From Verrucomicrobiales bacterium (lineage in GTDB: Bacteria; Verrucomicrobiota; Verrucomicrobiia; Limisphaerales; UBA1096), in contig JAPPPH010000229.1 of assembly GCA_028817635.1 (NCBI GenBank), positions 2,823 through 11,306 on the forward strand: a stretch of 8,484 nt of DNA, in the 5' to 3' direction. The notes beneath the pieces were generated by a model. The model saw only the letters and a program-made list of their open reading frames with translations, had not been told where the DNA came from and did no database searches. Positions 1 through 6,205 of this stretch are shown here, piece after piece; position 1 is the stretch's first letter, and every line of letters begins with the position of its first letter. The translations under genes were made by a program, and so were the position numbers.

Positions 1-333
1 CTGCCCGGCAGCAGCAAACAACTCCCCCGCGACGGCCGTGTCATCGATGCATTCGAAGAACCCGAAAAAGCCGACGCCGTCATCGTACACCTCGAGATGG
101 CGATTGAAACGGATGGCGGCGATGCGACCAACCGGCTCGCCGTCGGCATTGCGGGCAATAAAAAGTTGGGCGTCTGAGTGCTGAAAAAAATCGCCCCGTT
201 CGCGATCCAGCCGCTTCATTTCCTCATTCCAGATCGGCGGCACCCACGGGGAATCGGTTGAATAAATCCGCAGCGGAAACCGGACGAACTCGCGCAATTG
301 CGCGGGAGTCTCGACTGTTTCAATGCGGAGCAC
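1..333 (-). CDS. GNAT-family N-acetyltransferase-like protein, N-terminal part (cut at left edge)
   Basis: This minus-strand frame is open from a GTG at 333-331 to the window edge and gives 111 residues, the N-terminal part of the protein. It carries a pattern I associate with a family of GNAT-fold proteins (YghO-like): FVRFPLRIY near residues 14-22, then SPWVPPIW (26-33), an LDRERGDFF stretch, a QLFIAR strand, GEPVGRIAAI, and then VGFFGFFE followed by CIDD. The GRIAA and GFFGFFE segments are the most telling. The acetyl acceptor is unknown for most of this family, so no substrate is proposed. The acetyl-CoA-binding part and C-terminus lie outside the window. GTG was chosen because an in-frame TAG lies about 30 bases upstream; a TTG two codons earlier (339-337) is the alternative. 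No Shine-Dalgarno sequence is visible. The gene diverges from the peptidase gene across about 50 bp. Confidence 0.8.
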   Translation of the reverse strand, partial: MLRIETVETPAQLREFVRFPLRIYSTDSPWVPPIWNEEMKRLDRERGDFFQHSDAQLFIARNADGEPVGRIAAIRFNRHLEVYDDGVGFFGFFECIDDTAVAGELFAAAGQ

Positions 334-347
334 GGCCAAGTGCTTAG

Positions 348-376
348 TTGAAAAACAGGCGCGTTGAAACTAAAAC
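348..376 (+). promoter_or_regulatory. Possible sigma70-type promoter for the PD40-M28-PDZ peptidase
   Basis: The short divergent spacer contains TTGAAA (348-353) and TAAAAC (371-376) separated by 17 bases, four or five of six matches each to the -35 and -10 consensus. Transcription would begin within a few bases of the ATG at 386, giving an almost leaderless mRNA. That would fit the absence of any Shine-Dalgarno sequence there. A second TTGAAA lies at 364-369. The match is only suggestive, since such hexamers are common in AT-richer spacers. Confidence 0.3.
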
Positions 377-385
377 CACCCCGAA

Positions 386-3298
386 ATGTTGGATCGAAAA
401 AAATTTGTGACCGGTACAATCGTCGCCGCGTTGGCGATGGCCGCTTGGCCAAGCGCGGTTTTCGCCAAGGGACAGGAGGAGTTCCTCTCCCGCGTGCGGC
501 AGTTGACCTTTGAAGGGCGACGCAGTGGCGAGGGGTACTACAGTGCGGACGGCTCCAAGCTAATTTTCCAGAGCGAACGTGAGGTGGGCAATCCGTTTTA
601 CCAGATTTACACCATCGATTTTGAGACCGGCGATTCCGCCCGTGTCTCCCCCGGGCACGGCAAGACGACCTGCGCATTTTTTCATCCAAGCGGCAGGCGC
701 GTGCTGTTTGGCTCGACGCATCACGATCCGCAGGCCAAGGCCAAGCAGAAGGCGGAACTCGACTTCCGCGCCTCCGGCAAACAGCGCCGTTACTCGTGGG
801 ATTACGACGAGTCGATGGACATCTTCACCGCCAACCCAGACGGCGGCGACCTTCGACGGCTCACTTCCGCCAAGGGCTACGATGCCGAGGCCGGCTTCTC
901 GCCGGACGGCAAAAAAATTGTCTTCTGTTCCACCCGCAGCGCCTACGCGGATAACCTGACTGCGGAGGAGAAAAAACTGCGCGAGATCGACCTGTCGTAC
1001 TTTGGTGAAATTTACATCATGAACGCCGACGGCTCCGGCCAGACACGCCTGACAAACTCGCCCGGTTACGATGGCGGCCCGTTTTTCTCGCCTGACGGCC
1101 AGCGCATTGTCTGGCGCCGATTCAACAAGGCCGGGGCGGTGGCGGAGATTCATACAATGAAACTCGACGGCTCGGACGTGCGACAGGTTACCCGCTTCGA
1201 CTCAATGTCTTGGGCGCCGTACTTTCATCCCTCGGGCGAATACATCATCTTTGCGAGCAACAAGCTGGGCTTTACCAACTTCGAACTGTACCTCGTCGAT
1301 GCGCTTGGCCAACGCGAGCCGGTGCGCGTGACTGAGCGGGAAGGGTTTGACGGGTTACCGGTCTTTTCGCCCAACGGCAATCAACTTTGCTGGACGTCCA
1401 ATGCCACGGCGGAAAAACAGTCACAATTGTTCCTCGCAAAGTGGAACCACGAAGGGGCACTGGCTGCGCTTGGCCAAGCGCCCAAGCGCAAGACAGCCAG
1501 AGTGGTTGGCTCGCCATCCATCACAGAGGCGGACATCAAGCGGCACGTTGCCTACCTGGCCTCAGACGAACTGGAGGGGCGCCGCACCGGCAGCGAAGGC
1601 ATTCGCAAGGCGGCCGACTACATTCGCAACGAACTCGCCGGGGCCGGGCTGCAACCGCTTGGCACCAAGGCCGGGAGTTTCAACCACGAGTTTGAATTCA
1701 CCGGGGGAGTGGAACTAGTGAAGAAAAACAACCGGATGATCCTACGGGGGCACACCGGCGAAGATCACGCGTTTGAGTTGGACAAGGATTTCCGGCCTTT
1801 GGCCTTTTCGGCCAACGGCGAAATTGAGGGCGAGGTGATCTTCGCCGGGTACGGCCTGACCAAGCCGGGCAAACTCGGCGTCGGCTACAATTCGTACGGC
1901 GACCTCAATGTGAAGGACAAGATCGTGATGGTGCTGCGCTATGTGCCGGAGGATATCTCGGTGGATCGCCGGCAGGAACTCAACCGCTACGCCGGGCTGC
2001 GTTATAAAGCACTGCTCGCGCGCAACAACGGAGCCAAGGCGCTGCTCGTCGTCACCGGCCCGAATTCGCCCAACGCAGGCAAGCTCGCCAGCCTGAGCTT
2101 TGACACCAGCATGGCCGGCGCCGGGCTGCCGGTGATCTCCATCAGCGGCGAGATGGGCAATTCGCTCGTGCAGTTTTACGGCAAGTCATTGAAGGAGCTG
2201 CAGACTTCGCTCGACAAGGAAAACCCGCACGCGGTGCACGGGCTGTCGCTGCCGGGAATCGTGCTGAACATCAAGACGCACATCAAACGCATCCGCAAAA
2301 AGGACAACAACATCGTCGCCGTGCTGCCCCCTGCCGGGCAGGCGTCGGCCGGCTCGGAGACAGAGTACGTCATGCTCGGGGCGCACTACGATCACCTTGG
2401 CCGGGGCGAGACCGGTGGGTTTCGCATCAAGGGTGAGGAAGGCATGATCCACAACGGCGCCGACGACAACGCCTCCGGTGTCTCGACACTGCTCGAGATG
2501 GCGGCGCAGTTGGCCAAGCGCCGCGAGACGCATCCACAGGAGTTTCAGCGTGGGGTGATCTTCAGTTTTTGGTCCGGCGAGGAACTGGGCCTGATCGGCT
2601 CCGACCGCTACGCCTCCAAGCCGACGGTCGACCTCAAGCAGGTGATTGCGTACCTGAATTTCGACATGGTTGGCCGGCTGCGGGAAAACAAGCTGACTCT
2701 GCAGGGCGTCGGTTCGTCGAGCATCTGGAAAAAACTGATCGAGCGCAGGAACGTGCTTGCCGGGTTTGACCTCACGCTGCAGCAGGACCCGTATCTGCCG
2801 ACCGATACCACCTCGTTTTATCCCAAGGGCATCCCGGTGCTGGCCTGGTTTACGGGCAGCCACGAGGAGTACCACCGTCCGGCCGACGATCCCGACACAC
2901 TCAACTACGAGGGGATCGAGCGCATCACCCAATTCGCCAGTAACATGGTACGCGACCTCACCAAGGGCGGCGAACGGCCGGACTACGTGAAGGTTGAGAA
3001 ATCGACCAAGGGCGGCAGCCGCGACGCGATCCGTGTCTACCTCGGCACCATCCCCAACTACGCCTCGGAGGACGTTAAGGGCGTGCTGCTCTCCGGCGTA
3101 CGCGGCGGCGGCCCGGCGGACAAGGCAGGGCTGAAGGCAGGCGACATCATCGTCCGATTTGCCGGCAAGGATATCGAGAACATCTACGACTACACCTACG
3201 CGCTCAATGCGGTGAAGGTCGGCAAACCCATCGAGATCGAGGTGCTGCGAAAAGGCAAACGCATCAAGCTCACCGTCACGCCGGTCTCGCAGAGGTAA
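386..3298 (+). CDS. Secreted TolB-propeller / M28 zinc aminopeptidase / PDZ fusion protein
   Basis: This 970-residue protein is predicted to be exported. It begins with basic residues (RKK, 4-6), a hydrophobic stretch and a likely signal peptidase site after VFA at about residue 27. Residues ~35-345 hold five or six PD40 (WD40-like, TolB-type) repeats, recognisable by SxDGxxIxF-type segments at about 53-61, 101-108, 172-180, 235-243, 282-289 and 328-336. Residues ~378-426 form the helical lead-in of an M28 peptidase (LASDELEGRRTGS), and ~470-600 look like a PA-type insert. The M28 core follows with a full metal set by family analogy: H667 (GAHYDH), D693 (GADDNASG), general base E732 with ligand E733 (SGEELG), D760 (NFDMVGR) and H830 (HRPADD). 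Residues ~882-967 are a PDZ domain (GVLLSGVRGGGPADKAGLKAGD). The likely role is removal of N-terminal residues from peptides in the periplasm or outside the cell; the substrate is unknown. The gene ends three bases before the convergent neighbour. Two perfect copies of the window's 14-bp palindrome lie inside it. Confidence 0.93.
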   Translation: MLDRKKFVTGTIVAALAMAAWPSAVFAKGQEEFLSRVRQLTFEGRRSGEGYYSADGSKLIFQSEREVGNPFYQIYTIDFETGDSARVSPGHGKTTCAFFHPSGRRVLFGSTHHDPQAKAKQKAELDFRASGKQRRYSWDYDESMDIFTANPDGGDLRRLTSAKGYDAEAGFSPDGKKIVFCSTRSAYADNLTAEEKKLREIDLSYFGEIYIMNADGSGQTRLTNSPGYDGGPFFSPDGQRIVWRRFNKAGAVAEIHTMKLDGSDVRQVTRFDSMSWAPYFHPSGEYIIFASNKLGFTNFELYLVDALGQREPVRVTEREGFDGLPVFSPNGNQLCWTSNATAEKQSQLFLAKWNHEGALAALGQAPKRKTARVVGSPSITEADIKRHVAYLASDELEGRRTGSEGIRKAADYIRNELAGAGLQPLGTKAGSFNHEFEFTGGVELVKKNNRMILRGHTGEDHAFELDKDFRPLAFSANGEIEGEVIFAGYGLTKPGKLGVGYNSYGDLNVKDKIVMVLRYVPEDISVDRRQELNRYAGLRYKALLARNNGAKALLVVTGPNSPNAGKLASLSFDTSMAGAGLPVISISGEMGNSLVQFYGKSLKELQTSLDKENPHAVHGLSLPGIVLNIKTHIKRIRKKDNNIVAVLPPAGQASAGSETEYVMLGAHYDHLGRGETGGFRIKGEEGMIHNGADDNASGVSTLLEMAAQLAKRRETHPQEFQRGVIFSFWSGEELGLIGSDRYASKPTVDLKQVIAYLNFDMVGRLRENKLTLQGVGSSSIWKKLIERRNVLAGFDLTLQQDPYLPTDTTSFYPKGIPVLAWFTGSHEEYHRPADDPDTLNYEGIERITQFASNMVRDLTKGGERPDYVKVEKSTKGGSRDAIRVYLGTIPNYASEDVKGVLLSGVRGGGPADKAGLKAGDIIVRFAGKDIENIYDYTYALNAVKVGKPIEIEVLRKGKRIKLTVTPVSQR
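442..455. repeat. Palindrome copy 1 (CGCTTGGCCAAGCG), in the peptidase signal peptide
   Basis: This is a perfect 14-bp palindrome. It reads in the frame that gives AAWPSA and covers residues 19-24, the end of the hydrophobic core and the start of the cleavage region of the signal peptide. The flanks are gc on the left and cgg on the right, so the symmetry does not extend further. It is identical to five other copies in the window. Confidence 0.9.
1301..1312. repeat. Possible degenerate palindrome copy (GCGCTTGGCCAA)
   Basis: Twelve consecutive bases match the left part of the extended consensus GCGCTTGGCCAAGCGC, after which the sequence continues CGCGAG as if one G were missing. It encodes DALGQRE in the last propeller repeat of the peptidase, the same LGQ reading as several perfect copies. 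It may be a decayed copy or chance similarity in a region where such codons are common. Confidence 0.4.
1467..1480. repeat. Palindrome copy 2 (CGCTTGGCCAAGCG), in the propeller-peptidase linker
   Basis: This is a perfect 14-bp palindrome, and flanking G1466 and C1481 extend the symmetry to 16 bp. It reads as ALGQA (residues 361-365) in the linker between the PD40 propeller and the M28 domain. Directly after it, CCAAGCGC is repeated back to back (1474-1481 and 1482-1489), as if the right half had been duplicated. Confidence 0.9.
2510..2521. repeat. Possible degenerate palindrome copy (TTGGCCAAGCGC)
   Basis: Twelve consecutive bases match the right part of the extended consensus, while the left arm (GCAG in place of GCGC) is broken. 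It encodes QLAKRR in the M28 domain between the second metal ligand and the catalytic glutamate pair. LAKR is a normal helix sequence at this place in the family, so this may be unrelated. Confidence 0.35.
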
Positions 3299-3301
3299 CC
3301 C

Positions 3302-3739
3302 TCACGCACTGCCCCAGTCTTGGGCGATCATCTTGACGTAATCCTGCGGTAACTCGAAATGCCGCGCCCCGTGCAAGATGCCCCGCAGGTAATCCGGCCG
3401 CGGCTGGCCGTGCTCGCAGACCGGGTCGATATAAACCAACGCCTCAACCGGTTGCCCTTGATGCAGGACAGTCAGTGTGTCCTTGTAATACATTCCCTCG
3501 TCGACTGCCTCGTAGATGTCCAACGAGTCGATGTGCTCCTCAGTGAGCGACCACAGCACGCCGTACGTCATCGCGCCCGGCTCGGCCTCGATGGTGGCGT
3601 AGGTTCGGGTATTGATGAGGAAACGCCAATCGTGCAGTGCCGCTTGGCCAAGCGCTTGGCCACCGGGGCAGCGTGACTCCATTTGCGCCGGGCTCATGTT
3701 TGACCCGTAGGCAAAATAAATTATGCCGCCCCTGTCCAT
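3302..3739 (-). CDS. Gamma-glutamylcyclotransferase-like protein (AIG2/GGCT fold)
   Basis: This 145-residue protein, a usual length for a single GGCT domain, starts with IIYFAYGSNM. YGSN (11-14) is the glycine-containing loop that binds the gamma-glutamyl group in this family. The presumed catalytic glutamate is E67 in SLDIYEAVDEGMY, matching the LDxxEG..xGMY pattern of characterised members. The expected activity is release of 5-oxoproline from gamma-glutamyl amino acids or similar gamma-glutamyl amines in the cytoplasm; the true substrate cannot be read from sequence. The ATG at 3739 was chosen because it lies just before the conserved YFAYGSN strand. A TTG 33 bases upstream would overlap nfeD and add a tail formed by the palindrome. 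The gene follows nfeD with a 22-base gap, so the two probably share an mRNA. Residues 27-34 (GQALGQAA) are encoded by a palindrome dimer. Confidence 0.85.
   Translation of the reverse strand: MDRGGIIYFAYGSNMSPAQMESRCPGGQALGQAALHDWRFLINTRTYATIEAEPGAMTYGVLWSLTEEHIDSLDIYEAVDEGMYYKDTLTVLHQGQPVEALVYIDPVCEHGQPRPDYLRGILHGARHFELPQDYVKMIAQDWGSA
3641..3662. repeat. Palindrome copy 3 plus abutting partial copy (12-bp-period dimer), in the GGCT-like gene
   Basis: A perfect CGCTTGGCCAAGCG (3641-3654) shares its final CG with a second copy that stops after CGCTTGGCCA (3653-3662). The period is therefore 12 bases, or four codons. On the minus strand it reads GQALGQAA between the substrate-loop helix and the next strand. 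Including flanks, 3639-3666 differs from 5131-5158 at one base of 28. Confidence 0.9.
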
Positions 3740-3746
3740 GTCGTGC

Positions 3747-3760
3747 CGCTTGGCCAAGCG
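3747..3760. repeat. Palindrome copy 4 (CGCTTGGCCAAGCG), in the nfeD/GGCT junction
   Basis: This is a perfect copy lying entirely in the 22-base gap between the nfeD stop (3764-3762) and the GGCT ATG (3739-3737). In the mRNA it could fold as a 5-bp stem (CGCUU/AAGCG) with a GGCC loop, seven bases before the start codon. It is the only non-coding perfect copy, unless translation of the second gene begins at the upstream TTG, in which case it encodes RLAKR. Confidence 0.9.
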
Positions 3761-3761
3761 A

Positions 3762-5306
3762 TCAGACCTCAACTACGATCAGGTCACTGCCACTGCTGCC
3801 GATGACCTTGACCGGGACGCCGGAGTCAACCATCTCGCCCTGCGTGATCACACTGCGAAGGTCGTTGCCGATCAGCGCCTTGCCCCCGGGATTGAGCGGC
3901 GTGGTGGTCGTGCCGACCTCGCCCTGCCGCGATTCCACCTCCGCGGCTACGGCCGCAACGGACTCCGAGCCGCTGGTCGTTAGTGAGCCAAGCTGTGAAA
4001 AGTAGCTCGAGTGCGGCAACCACTTGCTCAGACCCCAGAGCAGCGGGATGGACAGGAGAAACGCGATCGAGAGATCCGTCATGGGCCTGGAAAAATCCGG
4101 CATGGCAAAGTCGATGCCCTCGACCGGAGGTGCCTCGCCCTCAACCGGCGTGGCCGGGAACCACGGCAGGTTCGGATAAACATCGGTCATGCCCATGACC
4201 AGTGAAATGAGGATGCACACCGCACCGCACATGCCTGCGACCATCGTGCCCGGCACAAGGAAAATCTCAACCGCAATCAACGCGATGCCGAGGATGAAAA
4301 TACCGACCCACTCGATCCCGGCCAGACCGGATACGTATCCACCGAAAAAGTAGACCATCAACGCCACGATACCGATGCCGCCAAACACCCCGAAGCCAGG
4401 CGTCTTAAACTCGATGTACAGGCCGGCGATGCCAATCAGAAGCAAAAGCGGGCTGATTGCAGCGATCCATGTGCCCAACTCCTCCGCGCCCATCGGCTTG
4501 ACGTCGACCCGTTTCGCGCCGGCGTATCCGAGTGTTTCGATCAACGCATCGATGCTTTCAACCGTTCCGGCGGAAAGCAGTGCGGTCTGCTCGTCACCAT
4601 ATTTTGCCTCCGCCTCGATGTTGGTCAGCGTGAGGATTTCGCCCTCGGCACAGATAATTTTGCCGTCCCGCTCCAAAGTCTTGGTTTTGTCGACCATCGC
4701 CTCGATGACGTCGATGGCGTACCCGTTTTTCTCAGCCTGCGTCCGTATCTTGGCTCGGATGGCGGAATTCATCTTGGCCTCCATAGTGGAGGGCAGCTCG
4801 GACGCACCGCCGCCCGGCCCCATCATGATCGGAGCAGCCGCCCCAATGACACTCTGCGGCGCCATATAGATTTGATCGGTCGAGACAGCGATGAATGCCC
4901 CGGCGGAATAGGCGTCTCTGTTGACGTACGTCACAGTCTCACCCTTGAACTTGTCGATAATGTCGAAGATTTCCTCGGTGATATCCACCCGGCCGCCGTT
5001 GGTTTCCATGTCGATGATCAGGCAGTCGGCCTCGGCCTCCATCGCCTCCTTCACCCCGCGTCGAATGACATAGAGAATCGGCGGCATGATGTCGTCCCGC
5101 ACCGGTATGACGTAGACGGTTTTTTGTGTGGCCGCTTGGCCAAGCGCTTGGCCATCGGCATTCGTGGCCGGTTCAAGGGTCTGCAGTTTCTCGACCGTCT
5201 CAACGCCCCCGCCGCCCTCGCCGCCCCCGTCTTCCTGCGCTTGGCCAAGCGGTAGCACGGCAGACAGGAGTAAAAGCGGAATGATTTTTTTCCAGCCAGT
5301 TTTCAT
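3762..5306 (-). CDS. nfeD: NfeD-family membrane-bound ClpP-class serine protease (long form)
   Basis: This 514-residue protein has the full long-NfeD layout. A signal peptide (MKTGWKKIIPLLLLS) with likely cleavage after LGQA at residue 23 is followed by a Gly/Glu-rich linker (24-60). Then comes a ClpP-like protease domain (~62-265) with the nucleophile S134 in AYSAGAF and a likely general base K178, placed by alignment from memory to the archaeal PH1510 protease. About five membrane segments follow (near 279-300, 305-325, 335-353, 355-374 and 412-430), and finally a small OB-fold NfeD domain (~455-514). Family members cut hydrophobic segments of membrane partners, classically stomatin/SPFH proteins, and are linked to membrane quality control; no stomatin gene is seen here. 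The ATG at 5306 was chosen because it places the signal peptide at the N-terminus; the frame stays open for 24 more codons upstream. It carries three palindrome copies or partial copies. Confidence 0.92.
   Translation of the reverse strand: MKTGWKKIIPLLLLSAVLPLGQAQEDGGGEGGGGVETVEKLQTLEPATNADGQALGQAATQKTVYVIPVRDDIMPPILYVIRRGVKEAMEAEADCLIIDMETNGGRVDITEEIFDIIDKFKGETVTYVNRDAYSAGAFIAVSTDQIYMAPQSVIGAAAPIMMGPGGGASELPSTMEAKMNSAIRAKIRTQAEKNGYAIDVIEAMVDKTKTLERDGKIICAEGEILTLTNIEAEAKYGDEQTALLSAGTVESIDALIETLGYAGAKRVDVKPMGAEELGTWIAAISPLLLLIGIAGLYIEFKTPGFGVFGGIGIVALMVYFFGGYVSGLAGIEWVGIFILGIALIAVEIFLVPGTMVAGMCGAVCILISLVMGMTDVYPNLPWFPATPVEGEAPPVEGIDFAMPDFSRPMTDLSIAFLLSIPLLWGLSKWLPHSSYFSQLGSLTTSGSESVAAVAAEVESRQGEVGTTTTPLNPGGKALIGNDLRSVITQGEMVDSGVPVKVIGSSGSDLIVVEV
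5133..5154. repeat. Palindrome copy 5 plus abutting partial copy (12-bp-period dimer), in the nfeD linker
   Basis: CGCTTGGCCAAGCG (5133-5146) overlaps by CG a partial copy CGCTTGGCCA (5145-5154), the same arrangement and the same truncation point as at 3641-3662. On the minus strand it gives GQALGQAA (residues 52-59) in the low-complexity linker between the signal peptide and the protease domain. The identity to the other dimer extends a few bases beyond the repeat on both sides. Confidence 0.9.
5238..5251. repeat. Palindrome copy 6 (CGCTTGGCCAAGCG), in the NfeD signal peptide
   Basis: This perfect copy reads PLGQA on the minus strand at residues 19-23, so it supplies the small residues at the predicted signal peptidase site. 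It lies 83 bases from the dimer in the same gene. Confidence 0.9.
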
Positions 5307-5362
5307 GGGCTTCAAAATAACGGCGGAGACCGTCGGCGGCAAGCCTGCCCAAGAGTGTGACG

Positions 5363-5392
5363 TTGCCAAACAAGGCACCGGTCAACTATGCT
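5363..5392 (+). promoter_or_regulatory. Possible sigma70-type promoter for scpA-scpB-pheA-kdsD
   Basis: In the 112-base divergent spacer between nfeD and scpA (5307-5418), TTGCCA (5363-5368, five of six to -35) is followed after 18 bases by TATGCT (5387-5392, four of six to -10). The start would fall near 5400, leaving a leader of about 20 bases before the scpA ATG. No other gene, repeat or clear operator was seen in this spacer. On the opposite strand the candidates for nfeD (for example TTGCCG and TTATTT close to the ATG) are too weak to list. Confidence 0.35.
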
Positions 5393-5418
5393 TCGTCGAC
5401 TGCGCCCGCAGCGCCCGG

Positions 5419-6204
5419 ATGTCCGACTTCAAAATCCAATTCAAGGTCTTCGAAGGCCCGATGGATCTCCTTCTGTTTCTTGTCAAGAAACAGGAGGTGG
5501 ATATTTATGAGGTCAACATGACCGAGCTGGCGACGCAGTTTCTCGAATACGTGGAGATGATGAAGCGGCTCGACCTTGAGTTGGCAGGGGAATTTATCGT
5601 GATGGCCTCTGCACTGATGTACATCAAGAGCCGCGAACTGCTGCCGGTTGACCAGCAGGTGGAGGTCGAGGACGAAGAGGAACTTGAGGACCCGCGTTGG
5701 GAGCTGATCCGCAAACTCGTCGAGTACAAGAGGTTTAAGGACATCACCGGAGACCTGCAAAAGCTGGAATTCGAGCAGGAGAAAGTTTACACACGGCGCC
5801 CGGGGAGCATCCCGCTCGATCCGTTGCCGATGGAGAACCGCCTCGAGGCGAGTATCTTCGACCTGATCGGCGCGGTGGACGAGGTGCTCCAGAGGTACAA
5901 CCACCGCGAGGCGGCCAAGCGTGAGATCGTCGATGACCAATGGAGCGTCAGCGAAAAGATCGTGGTCATCCGCCAGCGCCTGGGCGAGGCGGGCCGGCTG
6001 AAGTTCTCGGAGTTGTTCGAAGGCAGCGGAAGCCGCGGCGAGGTGGTCGCCACGTTTTTGGCACTGCTTGAGTTGATCCGTCTCAAGCATCTACTGGCCT
6101 CACAGGGCGAAGTGTTCGGCGAGATAGAAATCGTCGTCGCACCGGTTGAAATGCAGCGGATCGTACCCGGAGAGCCGGTGGCAGAAACAGTGGAAGCGCA
6201 ATAG
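5419..6204 (+). CDS. scpA: ScpA, kleisin subunit of the SMC-ScpAB condensin
   Basis: This 261-residue protein matches bacterial kleisin ScpA in length and pattern. The N-terminal SMC-neck-binding part has FKVFEGPMDLLLFLVKKQEVDIYEV (from residue 8), followed by LAGEFIVMASALMYIKSRELLP (55-76). An acidic stretch (82-91) precedes the central helices that wrap the ScpB dimer. The C-terminal winged helix that binds the SMC head includes RGEVVATFLALLELIRLKHLLASQ (206-229). With SMC and ScpB it compacts and helps separate newly replicated chromosomes. The ATG at 5419 is directly before the conserved SDFKIQFKVFEGP start; the frame is open far upstream through the spacer and antisense to nfeD, but that part resembles no ScpA sequence. 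No Shine-Dalgarno sequence is seen. The gene heads a four-gene operon and is one base from scpB. Confidence 0.95.
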   Translation: MSDFKIQFKVFEGPMDLLLFLVKKQEVDIYEVNMTELATQFLEYVEMMKRLDLELAGEFIVMASALMYIKSRELLPVDQQVEVEDEEELEDPRWELIRKLVEYKRFKDITGDLQKLEFEQEKVYTRRPGSIPLDPLPMENRLEASIFDLIGAVDEVLQRYNHREAAKREIVDDQWSVSEKIVVIRQRLGEAGRLKFSELFEGSGSRGEVVATFLALLELIRLKHLLASQGEVFGEIEIVVAPVEMQRIVPGEPVAETVEAQ

Positions 6205-6205
6205 A

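Noticed and set aside
560..1153. Open frame of 197 codons on the minus strand, opposite the propeller region
   Set aside because: It mirrors the codon pattern of the peptidase gene and has no family resemblance or start signal.
1655..1669. GCTTGGCACCAAGGC as another member of the palindrome family
   Set aside because: The centre is expanded and only CTTGG/CAAG arms remain. It encodes a plausible native PLGTKAG segment, so relation to the repeat is unsupported.
2186..2932. Open frame of 248 codons on the minus strand, inside the peptidase gene
   Set aside because: It lies antisense to the conserved M28 core and shows no recognisable domain. Long antisense frames are expected in GC-rich coding sequence.
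3296..3304. Intrinsic terminator between the convergent peptidase and GGCT genes
   Set aside because: The gap is only three bases and no GC hairpin followed by a T-run is present on either strand.
442..5251. CRISPR array made of the repeated 14-mer
   Set aside because: Copies are short, palindromic, irregularly spaced by tens to thousands of bases and mostly inside coding sequence, with no uniform spacers.
5363..5377. Operator-like inverted repeat TGCC/GGCA in the nfeD-scpA spacer
   Set aside because: The arms are only four bases long and the match does not extend. It is not distinguishable from chance.
5128..5418. Upstream extension of the scpA frame as a larger protein
   Set aside because: The extension is antisense to nfeD and crosses the divergent promoter region. 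The conserved ScpA sequence begins at the ATG at 5419.
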